A stretch of 64,000 bases of DNA from Thunnus maccoyii (taxonomy: Eukaryota; Chordata; Actinopteri; Scombriformes; Scombridae): assembly GCF_910596095.1 (NCBI RefSeq), contig NC_056538.1, forward strand, positions 33,537,922-33,601,921. Reading direction: 5' to 3'. Under the pieces are notes generated by a model. It saw nothing but the letters and a program-made list of their open reading frames with translations, was not told where the DNA came from and made no database searches. Below, one piece after another: positions 12,241-25,668 of the stretch. The translations under genes and the position numbers were made by a program. The stretch's first letter is position 1. Each line of letters opens with the position of its first letter.

Positions 12241-13332
12241 GGTGACATGATGATGGTGATGATGATGAAGAAGAAGATGATGATGAGGTCAAATAAATTA
12301 TAATTATTATTATTAATAATATGGATTTTTATTTTTATTTATTCTGATAATCATTTAGCTTATTTAAATTAAACTTTTATTTTATTTATTATTTATTTAT
12401 TTTTATCCTTTATAAATACTCACATATTATTTTTATTGTATTGTTTTGTGCTACATATTGTTATTTGTTGAATAAAGTTTTGTTAAAAAAACATGATGAT
12501 GATGATGATGATGTGAAATTAATTATTATCATTAAGATTTTGTTATTGTATTTATTCTTATACTTATTTATTCAAATTAAAATTATTCTGAATATTTTTG
12601 TTTCTCATTGTATTGATTTTTATCTTATTTTAAACATATTTATTTTATTTTTTTTATCACATCATCAGTCTTGTGTTTGTTTTGTTTTGTGTCTGACGTG
12701 CTGTGAACTGTTAATCGTTGAATAAAGTTTTGTTTAAAATAAAACATGAAGATGAGGATGATGATGATGGTGTGAGGAGAATTTTTCATATCTGATTTTG
12801 TTGGGTAGCAGCAAGGCATCATGGGAGGCTGCACAGCGGGAATTGAACCCTGAACCTCCTCCTGTCAGTGTTTCATATCAGTATAATAATAATAATAATA
12901 ATTATAATATCAGCATCAGTCTCAATGATGTGAGGGCCAGAGGAGAGGATATGTCAGATTTAATGCTGCCAACCTCACAAAGAAAAGATATAATGATCAA
13001 ACTTTCTCAAGAATATAATAAGAAGGTCATTTTTTCCACCATAAAAAAGAAAAAACAGCTCAAGATGCTTTTTCATGTTAAAATAATTACAATGAGAATA
13101 ACAAGGAAGTTTTTGTTACTTTCCTTATTACAGAATTCATTATAATGATGTTCTCTTATAATAGTAGAAGCTTCTATTGTGACAAACATGCGCTTGTTCT
13201 TCTTGTTCTTTCTCTTTTTCCATTTTTAATTTTTTTTATTGATAGTGTACAAAAAGGGATTAACACAAAAACACACAACACAGGACAACAACAACAAAAT
13301 AATACATAAAAAATATATATTTTGGCTTATTG

Positions 13333-13335
<3 letters not shown>

Positions 13336-13376
<41 letters not shown>
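13336..13376. repeat. (TG)n microsatellite
   Basis: About 20 perfect TG units. Confidence 0.95.
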
Positions 13377-13377
<1 letters not shown>

Positions 13378-15308
13378 GAGTGTGTATGAGTAAAGAGGGG
13401 AGAGAGGAGACAATAACAACAACAACAACAAAACAAAGCTACACTGTCGTTGGGGGGCATCTCTGTTTGGATGTCAGGAAGTCAGGACAGAATTTTTGTA
13501 ATTTATTTTTTCTTTTCTTTTTATAATTTATATGCTTGTCCGTCCTCCTTTTTATTCTTATACGCCCTCTAGAACGCCCCCCCGTCCCCACAGGAGGGGT
13601 CCGTTCATTATTTGGTTTCTGAAGAGCTTTCTTGGTTCTTTCTCTGATAAAAACACATCCAGTTTAACGGCTGGTGTGTGAAACAACTGCTTGAAACGTA
13701 TCATTACTATTAAATCCTCCTTCTGGACATGAACTGTCGAGGCGTATAGGATACGTAACCATGGTAACCCATGTGCATCAGCATGTAAGTTACATGGATT
13801 TCCCCCCATACAATCAGAGAGAGAGAAGCAGTAAAAACAGCTCTGTGTAATTATCTCCCCTGGAATATTAAAGATCTTCTGCTCCTTTTTTTATCCTGTT
13901 TCTACTCGTCTGTTATTTGTCATAACATGAGCTCCAGCTGCAGTTCATGTCATCATTTCTTAATGAGTTCTTGAGCACATAAAGAGCAGCAAAATGCTGC
14001 ATAATTTGCACAATATAACAAGTTATTTTATCATTATAATGAGGAAAATAAGACAACAAGAAGCTTTCTTGTTATATTGAGAAACTGCTGTTCTTTATGT
14101 TTAACAACAATTATCTTCAGTTTCTTCTTCCTGAAAGTTTTTTCCTTCGCTGTGAAGCTGCTGTCAATGAAAGCAACACTCATGTGTCACATCGAAGACC
14201 TTCCAGGAAATACTGTTCATCCTCTGAGGAGCTGGAAAGCTTTTAAGGATAATATAAACTTTATTGATCCTGCAGCAGGGAAATTCAAATGCATTAGGAC
14301 ACATATAAGGTAAATGGATTACATTAGTGTAAGCAGAGAGGTGTATGACATCACTGTTGTTGGAAATGAACATTATACTGAATTAAACATGTAAGACATT
14401 ATAATACATGTTTTATGAAAGTGTTTCCTGCCTTTATTAAGGATAGAGACACAACCAAAAATCCAGACCAGCAGGCTGGAACCTGAGATCTAAATCTGAT
14501 GAGTTTTAATATTCAGCTTCTTTATTTTTATTTTTGTGATTCAGCCAAAAAAACCCAGACTATCTGCAGTGTTGCAGGACTAACTGCAGCATATGTTGTG
14601 TTTATATTTGGAGGGTGGTGATGATGGATGGGTTCTGGTTGGCACGGCGACCGTGCTGATGACGGCGAGGAAGAGCTGAGAGCGAGCAGAATACCACGGG
14701 AGACGGAGAGAGAGGAGAGCAGGTGGAGGACAGGTGCTGAGACAACAGGAAGCTGGAAAAACATAAAAGAGGGAGAGAGGAGAGGAGGAGAGAATATAAG
14801 AGAGGAGAGGAGACGAGGGAGTGAAGCATGTCTATTATTTATTAGATGCGTCTGTATTTATTGATACTCTAATTGTGAATTGATTATTTATTAACCCAGA
14901 ATATGATCAGAGTGTCTTTTGAACACTGGGAATTATTTATTAGGCTAAATGTTTCAGGGATAATTGAAATTATATAATTCATTTCAAACCTGACGCTCAG
15001 TTTTCAGCCTCAAGTGACTGAATGGAAATGACAATAAATGATATTTATATATATAATATATATAGATAGATATATATATATGTAGATAGATAGATAGATA
15101 TAGTGAAGTTGATGTATAAACACACAATTCTCTCTTTGAAGATTAACTTTTTAAAATGTGTTTTGACATTTTATGTCTTTACTGCATAACCCAAACACCA
15201 AGACTATTTATCTTACAACTATTTATGTGATCGTACAGATGCAAAACTTTCAAGATTTTATAAAACTGTTCTTTTGTGACAAGCAGGGTGGTGGTGGTGT
15301 GCTGGAAC

Positions 15309-15965
15309 CATAGACTGCATAAAAATATGGACGTCGTTACCGTGACGTCACCCGTTGGTTTCTGAAGAGCGGTTTTGAAGCTCAAAGTGAGCCGCTCCGG
15401 CCGTCGCCATCTTGGCAGTGTGTGACGCTGCCTAACTCCCAGCCAATCAAAAATTTGGCAAAGAGGCGGGCCCAATGGCTGAAACAAGCCACCTAGCGGC
15501 TGATGGACCTGTCACTCAAAGCAGCCATGTCCTTCATTATGCAGAACTTTATGGCTTAATAAAATTTAAACGGGTGAGTTATAAAAAAATTCACCCCCCG
15601 TACAGTTGTCATGAAAGAGGAAATTAGCTACAGAGACCAAAACTGTTTTTTGTACCAGGCTGTAAACATGTTTATTTCTGCTGTAAAGTTGGACATTTTA
15701 ACATGGAGGTCTATGGGGACTGACTCACTTTTGGAGCCTCAAGTGGTCGTTCAAGGAACTGCAGTTTTTCGCACTTCTGCATTGGCTTCGTTTTTCAGCT
15801 CCGGAGGTTGCCGCTTGCTGCCGATTTGAAGACCAGAGTTGCAGCTTCTGGTCGGCGCTGTCTTTTCTTTTTGGAGCCAGGACCCTTCCAGATAAGCGCT
15901 ACCTCGGACCCAAGCTAACGTTAGCTTACTGAGTGCTGCAGTTTTTGGCACTTCCGCATTGGCTT
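15309..15965. repeat. Interspersed repeat, copy 2 (inverted relative to 1-415)
   Basis: It starts at CATAGACTGCATAAAAATAT. It contains, in inverted order, every landmark of the copy at the left edge of the window, and extends beyond that copy through a GCACTTCTGCATTGGCTTC block that is itself repeated near 15,950. The copies flank about 15 kb and are divergent. Confidence 0.78.
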
Positions 15966-18900
15966 CATTTTACAGCCGCTTGGATGGAGCACATTATATT
16001 GAAAAGTGTTCCTAATATTTTGCCCTGTTCATGTATGTTAAGAGAGTGGACAAAATATTAGGAACTCCATTCAATATAATGCACTCCAGTACACCAGCAC
16101 CACCCACTATGACCTCAATAATAAACATAAAGAACAATTATCACCTTTCTGACAACAAAAACTGAAAATGTATAAGCTTCATGAATGTAGAATTTATGGC
16201 AGAGCTGTTGTATTGGATTGCATTAAATTGCACAGGTGTTCCTAATAAAGTGGCCGTTGACTGTAAATCTGAGCGGAGTTCCTCATGGTTTGATTCTGGG
16301 TCCTCTATTGTTCTAATTAGAAATGCTCCTTCTGGGCCAAATCTTGCAAAATAAACGCAGCTATGCAGATGACACCCTGATTTACTTATGTCAGAAAATG
16401 ACTCTGGTCTCATAGACTCATTGTGTAATGTAAATAACTGGATGCAGTTCAGTTAAATCATCGTATTTGGCCACAAATACAGCTCGACTCAAGATGAGGA
16501 ATGATCTTAAACTTAACAGACTGACAAGAACAGACTGAGACCTTCTGGTTAAAAGACTTTTATCATGACTCTACTGTACAGTGAAGTAAAGTGGAGAACC
16601 TTTACAGACGGGGGAGGAGCTGCCATCTGAAGGGTTAACCCATTGAAGTCAACATTGCATAAAGAAATCCATCATCAAGAAGTTTGATAAAGCAGAGCAG
16701 CAAGATACAGAGAAAATAAAAACTCACAGTTCAAAGGTTCTGAACAAACAAACAAACAAACAGACAGAGAGAGAAGTAAGGTCAAAGGTCATGAAGCTCA
16801 GAAGAACAACACGATTGATTACATTTCCACCGAGCAGGAGTGTGTGTGTGTGGCACTTGGATGGTGTGAAAAACCTCGGAGTGTGTGTGTGTGTGTGTTA
16901 GTGTTGGTTTGTGGGTTCAGTGTCCTGTGGTCCGTTTAATTAAATCCAGAGTTTTAGTGTCTTTTAGTCTCAATGCTACATGACATATATGTATGTGTGT
17001 ATGTGTGTGTGTGTGTACATATGTGTACTTGTGTGTATTTTCACTAATTGCACTTGAGGATGAGGATATGGAGATCACATTGCCGGTCAGATTTCTGCAG
17101 GTTTTTTTGGCATTATTTCTGGAAATGTTTGGGACTGTTAACAACACAAAAACAAAACAACTGGAAAGGACTCGCGTTCAACAAAACCAGCTCGGAAGTA
17201 AAAAAAATTCCAAAGCAGGAATTTAGAGCTGCAACAATTAGTAAATTAATCAATTAGTCTCTCGACAGGGAATTAATCATCAACTATTCTGATAATTGAT
17301 TAATCATTTTAGTAATTTATTAAGCAAAAATGCCAAATATTCTCTGGTTGCAGCTTCACAAATGTGAGGATTTGAAGATTTTATGTCATAAATGACAGTA
17401 AACTGAAAATCAGCAGACGTTTGACTGTTGAACAGATGTCGCCATGAGCTCTACCAAGTTATTATGGGCATTATTCAGTTTTTTACGACATTTTATAGAC
17501 AAAACAATCAAGAAAGAAAAAAATCAATATCAGCCCTTTGGTACTAAAAAGACTAACTTTGAAATATATGAGCTGAATGAAGCCTCACATTAACGTCAGC
17601 TGAACTTTAGATAAGACTTGGAAAAAACGTGAAACTATCTTTTATACCAACATGGAAAAGAACAAGAACATTATTTACTTTACTTCCGTACCGAACTGAC
17701 TCTACCTGAGCTACAAACTGAAGTTTAGATGTTTATTATTTGAATATAAGCACCAAAGCTTTAAGCCTCGTTGTGGGACTAAAACTACTGCCTGACATGG
17801 ATATTCAGTGTGACATTAACTGTAAATAAAAACAAAACGATCTCTTCTCTATTAAGAGCAGAATAACTTTGCCTGAAAAGGAGCAGGCTGCTGATTTTCT
17901 ATATTTTTCTTCATGTTTGGATCCAAACCAACAATAAACTGTATCTAAAGCTGATATATCTTATTAAACACACTTCAGTGAGTCACATCGCTGCACTGGG
18001 TGACATGTTCCTTCATCATGAAGAGTTTGGTCACGTTAATTGGTTTAGAAACGGCTCCAGAGGAATGAGATATATCAGACTTTGGATACACACACGATAT
18101 TTGTTAGTAGATCAGTTCATTGTTGGTTTGGATCCAAACATCCTTTGCTCAGCGATGATGATGTGATTCTTCCATCTTGAATAAAGCCTTTAAAGCCATA
18201 CTGACGTTCTTTCTGTCAGCTGCAGCGTCTCACCGACTATCCACACGGCAGTAAAAGGTGCTTTACGGAGGGGACGACATCATGTCTAATGCTTAGACCA
18301 GTTCAAACTGGGAGACAGGATAACGTTCACATCCTGAGCTGGTTCGTGTTGAAGCGGAGTCGAACCGTCAACACAAATAAAAACACAAATAAAGCAGCTG
18401 AACAGAAAAAAAAACATCAGTCAGGTTAAAAAAAAAACCAAAACAACACATGAGGTCATTCAGATACAGTGAAGCTTATTGAAATGTGCAATCGAAACAA
18501 AGAAAATGGAAGAAGGTGAGAGTGATGCCAGTGATATCATGTCTAAAAGGAATATCGTGTGACACTTTACTCGACGACGGTCGTAATGCGGCGGATTAAC
18601 CAGCCGAGTGTTAAACTGTGGAGAGGAGATGAAGTACACAGTGATGCTGACAGAAACGTCTCCTGACGACCCTGAAGGAGCAGGAAGTCTCTCCTCACGC
18701 AAATCTGTAGCTTTCATTTATAAACTCAGCTCAGTTATTTTCTTATCGCTGTTCTGCTGCTACCGCTTGTTTCTCCTGCACGTCAAGAGGACGTTACATA
18801 AAGCTGAACTCTGTCATCACTCCGCGTCGTATCGCTGAGTCTTTGGGCTTGATGAACAGTTTGCAGTTTTCCTGACATACAAACTTCGCCGTTGTCGTCT

Positions 18901-21631
18901 GTCTGGTATTTTTTGCCAGATGCAGGATGCACATGTGGTAGTTTCATGTATGAACGCTTCCTCTTCTTGGCACCTTGTGTTGTTTGTTTGCACTACATTA
19001 AACGTTGCATCCCTACTGTGTCCTTGTATACGGATGTGTTGACAATAAAGTTGCGAGTCTTGAATGAAAACAGCAGGTGTCTGTGCAGCCCGCCGCTGTG
19101 CGCTGGTCATGATGCTTCCACCGTTTAAAAAAGGGCTGTTTGAGTATTTATTGAGGATAATTTCCCAACGACAGGAACTAGTTTGGCAGATGAGTTCGGC
19201 CATCTGGATCCTGATCATTAACTCAGACAGATGACGTCCGTTTGCATTGAGCTCGGGATGATTCTCTCTCGTTGCCACTAAGCAGGCGCACGAGGACTTT
19301 CTTCTTCTTCTTCTTCAAGTCTCGCTAGCTTGTTAAAGTTTAACGGATAGAACTGGAAATCTGTTGATGTTCTGTTTTTTCTTCATTAAGTTGAGTGAAG
19401 CAGAAAATAACGGAGCTTCTGTTTCAGCTGAGAATCAAAACCAGCTGGTCGGTTGTCGTCTCACACTTGAGTTGAACATTTCTCAGCTTCTTCGAGTGGC
19501 ACACGACAACCAGCTTATTCTTCCAGCTTCACTTTACAACAAACGGCATCCTCCAATCCTCACACGAATCTTCTTCCAGCTTCTGTGTTTCACTAACTCT
19601 CTCTGTGCTCCACCTGGGAATGTTACAGCTTCTGTTCACACCGACGTAAAGACGGTTTTTTTTTAGCAGCTCTCAAGGAAGGAGTGTAACAGGCTGCCAG
19701 TGAAGTATTTCTGCAGTATTACTGTGTACTTGCTGCTTTTCCACTGGTTTACATACCAACGTCAGCAGTGCTTTACCACCGTTCTGCAGTAAAGTGTCAC
19801 CTGTCTACTGATATGATACATCATTTTCAATCAGGACGAACACGACGTCCACAATCAAGAGGAAAAGTGGTGTTTTTTTTTTTTTTACATTCTGTGCAAA
19901 ATTAGACGAAAAGTAGTCCACACATCATCAGTCTCTATTTATCTTCCTGTCTACACACAACTTCTTCTTCTATTTACAGTTAGTTTCTAAGACGTTAGTA
20001 CCATCATCCCACAGCGGGACTCAAGACATTCCTCAGGAGGGACAATCCACCTTCAAACAGAACTCCGTTATCTTTACTCCTGGGTTTGAGACTTGTGTAC
20101 GTGCCATTTGGCATCCCCAACTCCTGAATCTGTATACAATCTAATAGAGAAAAGTCTTGTTCAACGATCTTGTTGCTGTTCAGGCCTGCAGTGAAAATGT
20201 GAATCAGAGCGTTTGCTGTTGATGATAAAAATGTTTTATAGCTTTAGGTTTTAAAACACAAAAAATAAAAACTAACTAAAATAAACTGCTGCATATGGAA
20301 GCTCATTTCTGCCAAATGAAAAAAAAGTGTTTTTCAATTTTAATCATTTTTAAAAATAATTTCTCATAATTATGAGTGTCTCTTTTAATATTCTCATAAA
20401 GATGATGTACCACGTCATAAGAATGAGACAGTATCTCATAACTGTGATTAAGTATCTCACAATATTAAAAAAATACCAATTTTTCTTTTTTAAGTGTTTG
20501 TTTCTCATAATTATATTATTTCATATGACCGAACCCACTGATTCTGATGTGTCTAAGTCATTATTTTTTAAATGTTATTTCCATTTCAAATTATTTTCAC
20601 ATAATTCATTTCTGAAAAATGATTTTTTTTATTATTTTGTCATAAATTCTTTCTCATAGTTTTGAGAAACTTCAAAGTATCTCAGTAAGTATGAGAGACT
20701 TTCTCACAATAAATATGAAATATTAATTCATAATTAAGAAACAAACAGCTATGAATGAAAACAACAACATATGTAGTGGATTTTTGTATCTTGTAAACTT
20801 TTTCATAACTGTGAGATAGTATCTAATAATTATTTTATTATGTGGCGGAAATCAGCTGGAAAATCACATTTTTTGGAACAATTTCTGTTCTCAAAATGTC
20901 AAAACAACTTTGCTTAAATGTTTAATAATTCATGCTAAAATATCTTTGTATTGTACAATTTGTATAGACGACAATTTAACATCTGTGATTAATAAAGGTG
21001 TAATGTAAATGTGTTTTTATTCTCTTCAGAGCAGCCAGTGATTATATCACTCCTCAAATGAAGAGCTGATGTAGGACAATGAGTGGTTAAATTGTTACCT
21101 TCATGTTTCCTGATTGACATTTATCCAAAACACTCATCATCAAAATCTGATCAGCACGACTAGCACGATTGTGCACGACTCTCTTTGAACAAGCTTCTCT
21201 TGATGTTTTCAGGAGTTGTTGCTTTCGTCTCATTTCCAGGATCCCTGATAATTACATTAAACTACCAATAATGTAGGAAGCTGGATTCCATTTTAAAGGT
21301 GGATTTTCGCCTCATCCTTCAGTTTTAAAAACAACCTGCTGCTATTCAGCTGTCTATTGAAAAGGCATTCAGCAGGTAAAAAAACACAGGGCACACAGTG
21401 AAAGAGGAGGGAAGAGGGGAAGGGAAGTAGAAAAATAATAACAAAAAATAAAAAATCGTGGCAGACAACTACACGATCACCTCACTTCACTCTGTGGCAG
21501 AGAAACATAAAAAATGTAAAAAATAAAAAAGTTTCAGAGGAGGCGGGGCACCAGGCGCAAGAGAAGGGAGGCAGAGAAAAAGGAGAGGAAGAAGAGGAGG
21601 AGGAGGAGGAAGAGGTCTGGGTTTGTCAGTT
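15966..21631. other. Intergenic / mb21d2 3' flank, no other gene seen
   Basis: It holds a hairpin-forming element near 15,988-16,081, a GTGTTCCTAATAAAGTGGCC-type teleost repeat near 16,230, and an R1 copy (17,225-17,520). Unique sequence and AT-rich sequence near 20.2-21.0 kb follow. A 153-codon minus-strand frame at 18,817-19,278 has no recognisable domain. Part of the AT-rich stretch next to mb21d2 is probably its 3' untranslated region; a minus-strand AATAAA lies near 21,020. Confidence 0.5.
17225..17520. repeat. R1 repeat copy
   Basis: It starts at AGAGCTGCAACAATTAG and follows the R1 order of motifs (AATTAATCATCAACTATTCT, GCCAAATATTCTCTGGTTGC, TGACAGTAAACTGAA). Confidence 0.65.
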
Positions 21632-22896
21632 TCAGAAGAACTTGTCATCGATGCGGAAGTGCGGCCGCGTGACGTCGTCCGGGTTGATGAAGACAGAGAT
21701 GGATTTCCCAGGATTCTCCGTCACCAGCTGCTGCAGCTTCTTGGCCAGCCGGTCGTCCGGCTGGTTCTCTCCGCCGGCGTCGGACTGCGGTGACGGCAGG
21801 TTGTTGGCGCTGCCTCGCCACTGCAGTTCCACGGTCAGCCTGTTGGCGGCCTTGGCGTGCTCGATGGTAGTGCGGAGGTGCTCGGCTGGATCGGAGCGCA
21901 CAGAGGACAGTTTGCGGGCGTGCAGCATGGCCGTCTCGTCCGACAGGTGCTCAAGCATGTTGCACTGAGGGATGAAGTAATTGGGACACATCTTGTTGAC
22001 GAGGCAGTGCTGCAAGTCGTCAATCAGACCCAGCAGGAAGTGGGCGGAGTAGTCGTCCTGCGACAGGTAGTTGGCGGGGAGGCGGTCGCAGGCCCACAGC
22101 ATGATGCTGCGCAGGTGGTATGGGCTGATGGCTTTGGGGCGGGACAGTAGCTTGATAATGATGGCTTTACAGGCCTGGTAGGCCTGCATCAGGCTGGAAG
22201 AGATGCACTTCTTCAGCTGCACCTCGCTGCGGGCGAATGACAGGCGCCACTCGTTCTCCTTGCGGCCTTTGTAGGAGCATGCAGGGACGAGGTAAAAGCC
22301 GCTGATCACCTCCTCCTCAGTGATCTTACCATCCCAGAAGTGGTTCTCCATCAGCCAGCTCTGAGCCACAGCCGGCCAGCCTTTAAACGACACCACAGGG
22401 ACAATGTCGTACAGCATCCGGCTGCTCCCGACTCCCAGGATGACAGAGATGATTGTCCCGTTCCTCTCCACCTTCTCCACCTTCGGCATCCCTCTCTGCG
22501 GCTTCTTCTGCACCTCCAGCAGCACCAGGGAGATGGACTGGTAAAACCAGTCGGCCACCAGCGTCGGCGAGAAGAAGTAGTTGGTGGTTCCGTTGATGTG
22601 GTCGACGATGGTGCAGCAGTCCTTCCACTTGTTGATGGTCCCTTCGTCGAAGAGACGAAGACTGAGCCAGGAGTGGCCCAGAGCCGAGTGCCTCATGTCC
22701 AGGGTCACCGGCTGGTTGCGGTCATGGAGTTTGAGCGCTGGGACCAGAAGGGTGAAGTCCATGTCGTAGTCTGTACCGCGGGCATAGACACTCAGCTCAT
22801 CCAGGTCCATATCCACCACACCTTCCCTAACGCCTCCTGACAGGAGGAGGTACTCATTGGCCACCGGGAGCTTCTGGTCCAACTTCTGGACCATTC
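21632..22896 (-). CDS. mb21d2: mb21d2 exon 2 (main Mab-21 domain, C-terminus)
   Basis: This is the second and last coding exon of Mab-21 domain-containing protein 2. It contains 1,265 nt, from the acceptor CTCAG (22,901-22,897) to a TGA stop at 21,634-21,632. The exon begins in phase 1 and joins exon 1 as Gly-Met-Val-Gln-Lys. The protein runs through a nucleotidyltransferase-fold segment (LLSGGVREG, then DYDMDFTLLVP) and the conserved helical half (for example LRSIMLWACDRLPANYL). It ends in DVTRPHFRIDDKFF, as in vertebrate MB21D2 known to me. The family is related to Mab-21 and cGAS by fold; no enzymatic activity is established for this member. An in-frame ATG upstream of the acceptor (22,921) is intronic and is not the start. 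Identification is from protein-level recognition over essentially the whole exon. Confidence 0.96.
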
Positions 22897-25018
22897 CTGA
22901 GAGACAGAGGAGGACAGACATGACTACGTGAAGAACTAGCTCATATTATACACAAACACAGACACAAGTGAGCAGTCAAAGTTGTGATTTATCATGTAAG
23001 TATATCTTGATAAAGCATCAGTCTGTTTAAAATGAAGAGCATGTCCTCAAACAGGGTCTGAATGTCGGAATTGGAAGGACTGCGCCCAAAATCGATTGCA
23101 ACACCATGAATGTCTTCCAGGAAAGTCTTACACCTGACTATACACCTATTGTTATTTTGTATAACCCTTTGAACACAGCACTGGTGCAAAAGAGAGCTCA
23201 TCCTCAACGAGTTTCCCTTTGTAACACGACAATTTCACAGCAAAGTCAATTTGTTTCAATGGAATCGCCCCAATAAGTGGTTAAGTAAACCTTTTGCAGT
23301 CCAACTTTGACCAATAACAAACGGTCTTGATGGAGCTATTTTCGAGAAAATGTGTAGAAGAGTTTTGCCGTGCCAACTTCTGACCGGGCCCTTGAGAGGG
23401 GACGGGTACTGAGGATCCTGGGCAAAATATTGGGGCCTTGTCAATTTAGGACACTACCCTTATTCCCAGAGTCAACTTTGCAGAAAAGCAGGAATTTTAT
23501 GACATTCGTTCCCGGCACTGATGCATCCTGGCTACTGTAACATGACTACTTCTGTCTGTTGACACGTCTGGTGTGTCAGGCCAGGTACCGTTTCCAAATT
23601 TTTGCTCTGAGTGCCGTTACATTACCTGACTTTTGATACCGATACCAAAACGAAACTTTTTTCAATACCCTACTTTGAGGAATATAAACATGCTTTTCTA
23701 GATAATCCTTTTTAAAATTGAACAAAAGGAGACAAAGTTGTCTAAACACAATCAGCCTTTCAAGAACTGAATAAAATACAGTTTATGAACTATCTGATCA
23801 ATGAATAAGTCAAAGGATTATGACCAGACATTTGATGCCAATAGTTTTTGATACACCTTTTGCTCGACCGGTTTGTGGTACAGACACCAAATTACTTGAA
23901 CCTATGCGATGCAGCCGGTGTGCATTGCCTGTTAGGAACAACAATCTAAAGTAATAAAATAGTAAACACTAAAGTTTATATCCTGAAAAAAAAGTTGGTT
24001 TGACTCATGTTTGACACGTTGCAGAGGTAGGATTTACTGCTGCTCGTTATTTGGTGGATCACGATACTGTTTTAAGTGTTTTCTCTCTTTTAAGGCCTGT
24101 TCAGATCCAACAGAGTCTGGATCAGGACTGATTATTCTCTGGTCCATCATGGAAAAGGTCAGACTGTCCTCAGGTCCCCTTCACATCGGATCTCTTTTTA
24201 ACAAAACCTAATTTATGCGAGTCGAGTTTGGGTCAGTTTTGTTAATGTTCGGACTCTCTGACAGATCATTGTGTTGAACAGTCGGACTGGATCGGTCTGC
24301 TCTGGTTTTCTGCTCTACTGAGCTTAAGAGTGAAGTGAAAAGACACAAACACTTCCTGGCTGATGACAGCATTCCTGTGCTGTAGCGAGGTGGACAAACA
24401 CTGTTTGTTTCTCTGTTTGTCAGAAACAGTTTGTCAGAAACAGTTTGTACTGGATGATCATGAACAGACTCCTGTTCAGGCCTTTTCATTCATTAATTCG
24501 GGTGTTCGCTCGTCCTCGTTCAGCAGCATCTCAGTTTAACCACGGCACATCAAATATACTTAAATAATAATATTAAAAACAGGCTCACTGCAGATTATAA
24601 CACATCAAGAGCAGCTTTTTTGCTGTTGCAATTCTGCCTCTTAAACTCTAATTCGAGTTCTTCACTCTCTGGGAATATTGTGATTATTATTATTATTGTT
24701 GTGTAATATGTTACGTCTGCCTGTATGTTGTGCTGTTGACACTGTATTGAGCAACAGCAGCCATGTTGGAAATCTGATCTCAGAACTGCTCAAAACAGCA
24801 GACAAAATTTCTGACCTGCCAAAAGTCCAACCAATCGTCCAACAGTCAGATCACCAATCAATCAAGAGATCAATCAGACGCTGTGACCTCAAACATCAAC
24901 TGAACTGACAGAAACTCTGCCTGCTGCTGTGTAGCTCTTTCTGTCCTTATCTGTAGTAGATTTTCTGTCTTTATCTGGTTTTCGTTGTTGTTGTTTTATA
25001 AATTTAATTATTTATCAT

Positions 25019-25668
25019 CTTAAAATGACATGTTCGGCTTTTAGAGTGTGTCTATAAACAGAAGTCAGGTGTCCATATGAACAGTGAAAGAGGTTTTCCT
25101 CGCTGTAATCATTCCTCCTGTTCATACTGGATATTAAAAGATCCTTCAAATGTGCTTTCAGTGGAAGTGATGGAGGCCGAAATCCACAGTGTGTCCACAC
25201 GGTCATTTAAAAGTCTCTGTGAAGCTTCTATTCAGCTTCATCAGTCTGAGTTAGTCATATCAAGTGGATATCTGACACATTTACAGTCTTTTTAGCATCA
25301 AATTCCCTCTTTGTGTTTCCTCGGACAGTGTTTCCCTGTTGAGCTGCAGGTGGAAGTATAGTAACAAAAAGAGGGACTTTGGCACTAAAAAGACTGTAAC
25401 GTTGAAAGATATCTACTTGATTTGACTCATTTGGACGCTGAAGCTTCATATTAGCTTCAGATAAACTTTTAAATACATTTTTGTACAGAAGGAGGACTGT
25501 GGATTTTGTCCTCCATCACTTCCATTGTAAGGTCATTATGAAGGGATCTTCTAATGGTCAGTATGAACAGGAGGAATGATTACAGCAAGAAAAACAGCTT
25601 TAATGTTCATTTGGGCTCCTGACTGTTGGTTTAAAGACACTTGAAAAACTGTGAACGCTTCCTTTAAG
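25019..25668. mobile_element. Foldback (long terminal inverted repeat) element, copy 1
   Basis: The left arm (about 25,019-25,140) contains CGCTGTAATCATTCCTCCTG. The right arm (about 25,545-25,668) contains its complement CAGGAGGAATGATTACAGC. The arms also pair further out (GACACTT.. / ..AGTGTGTC). The roughly 400-bp middle contains a second nested inverted pair around GTCCTCCATCACTTCC / GGAAGTGATGGAGG. A shortened derivative is at 34,230-34,466. No transposase is present. Confidence 0.75.

Larger units (their letters stand above)
10324..15308. other. Intergenic, low-complexity-rich, no gene confirmed
   Basis: It holds a pyrimidine-rich TCTG/TCTC tract (about 10,830-11,360), (CA)n (11,405-11,432), a GC-rich block (about 11,740-12,240), and two similar AT-rich segments each ending with GTTGAATAAAGTTTTGTT and a GATGAT tract (about 12,300-12,520 and 12,540-12,770). 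It also holds (TG)n (13,336-13,376) and a TATATA/GATA tract near 15,040-15,100. No exon could be joined into a gene. Confidence 0.55.

Noticed and set aside
12804-12870. tRNA-like B box (GGGTTCAATTCCC on the minus strand)
   Set aside because: No matching A box or cloverleaf could be traced, so at most a tRNA-derived repeat fragment.
18817-19278. 153-codon minus-strand frame
   Set aside because: No recognisable domain, no splice partners, and composition like noncoding DNA; probably chance.
1-21631. Exons of fgf12, expected near MB21D2 from vertebrate gene order
   Set aside because: No FGF core or known FGF12 N-terminal exon sequence was found in any frame.
22897-22921. ATG of the long minus-strand frame as the mb21d2 start
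   Set aside because: It lies upstream of a CTCTCAG acceptor; splicing to the exon at 28,411-28,675 restores the conserved N-terminal part.
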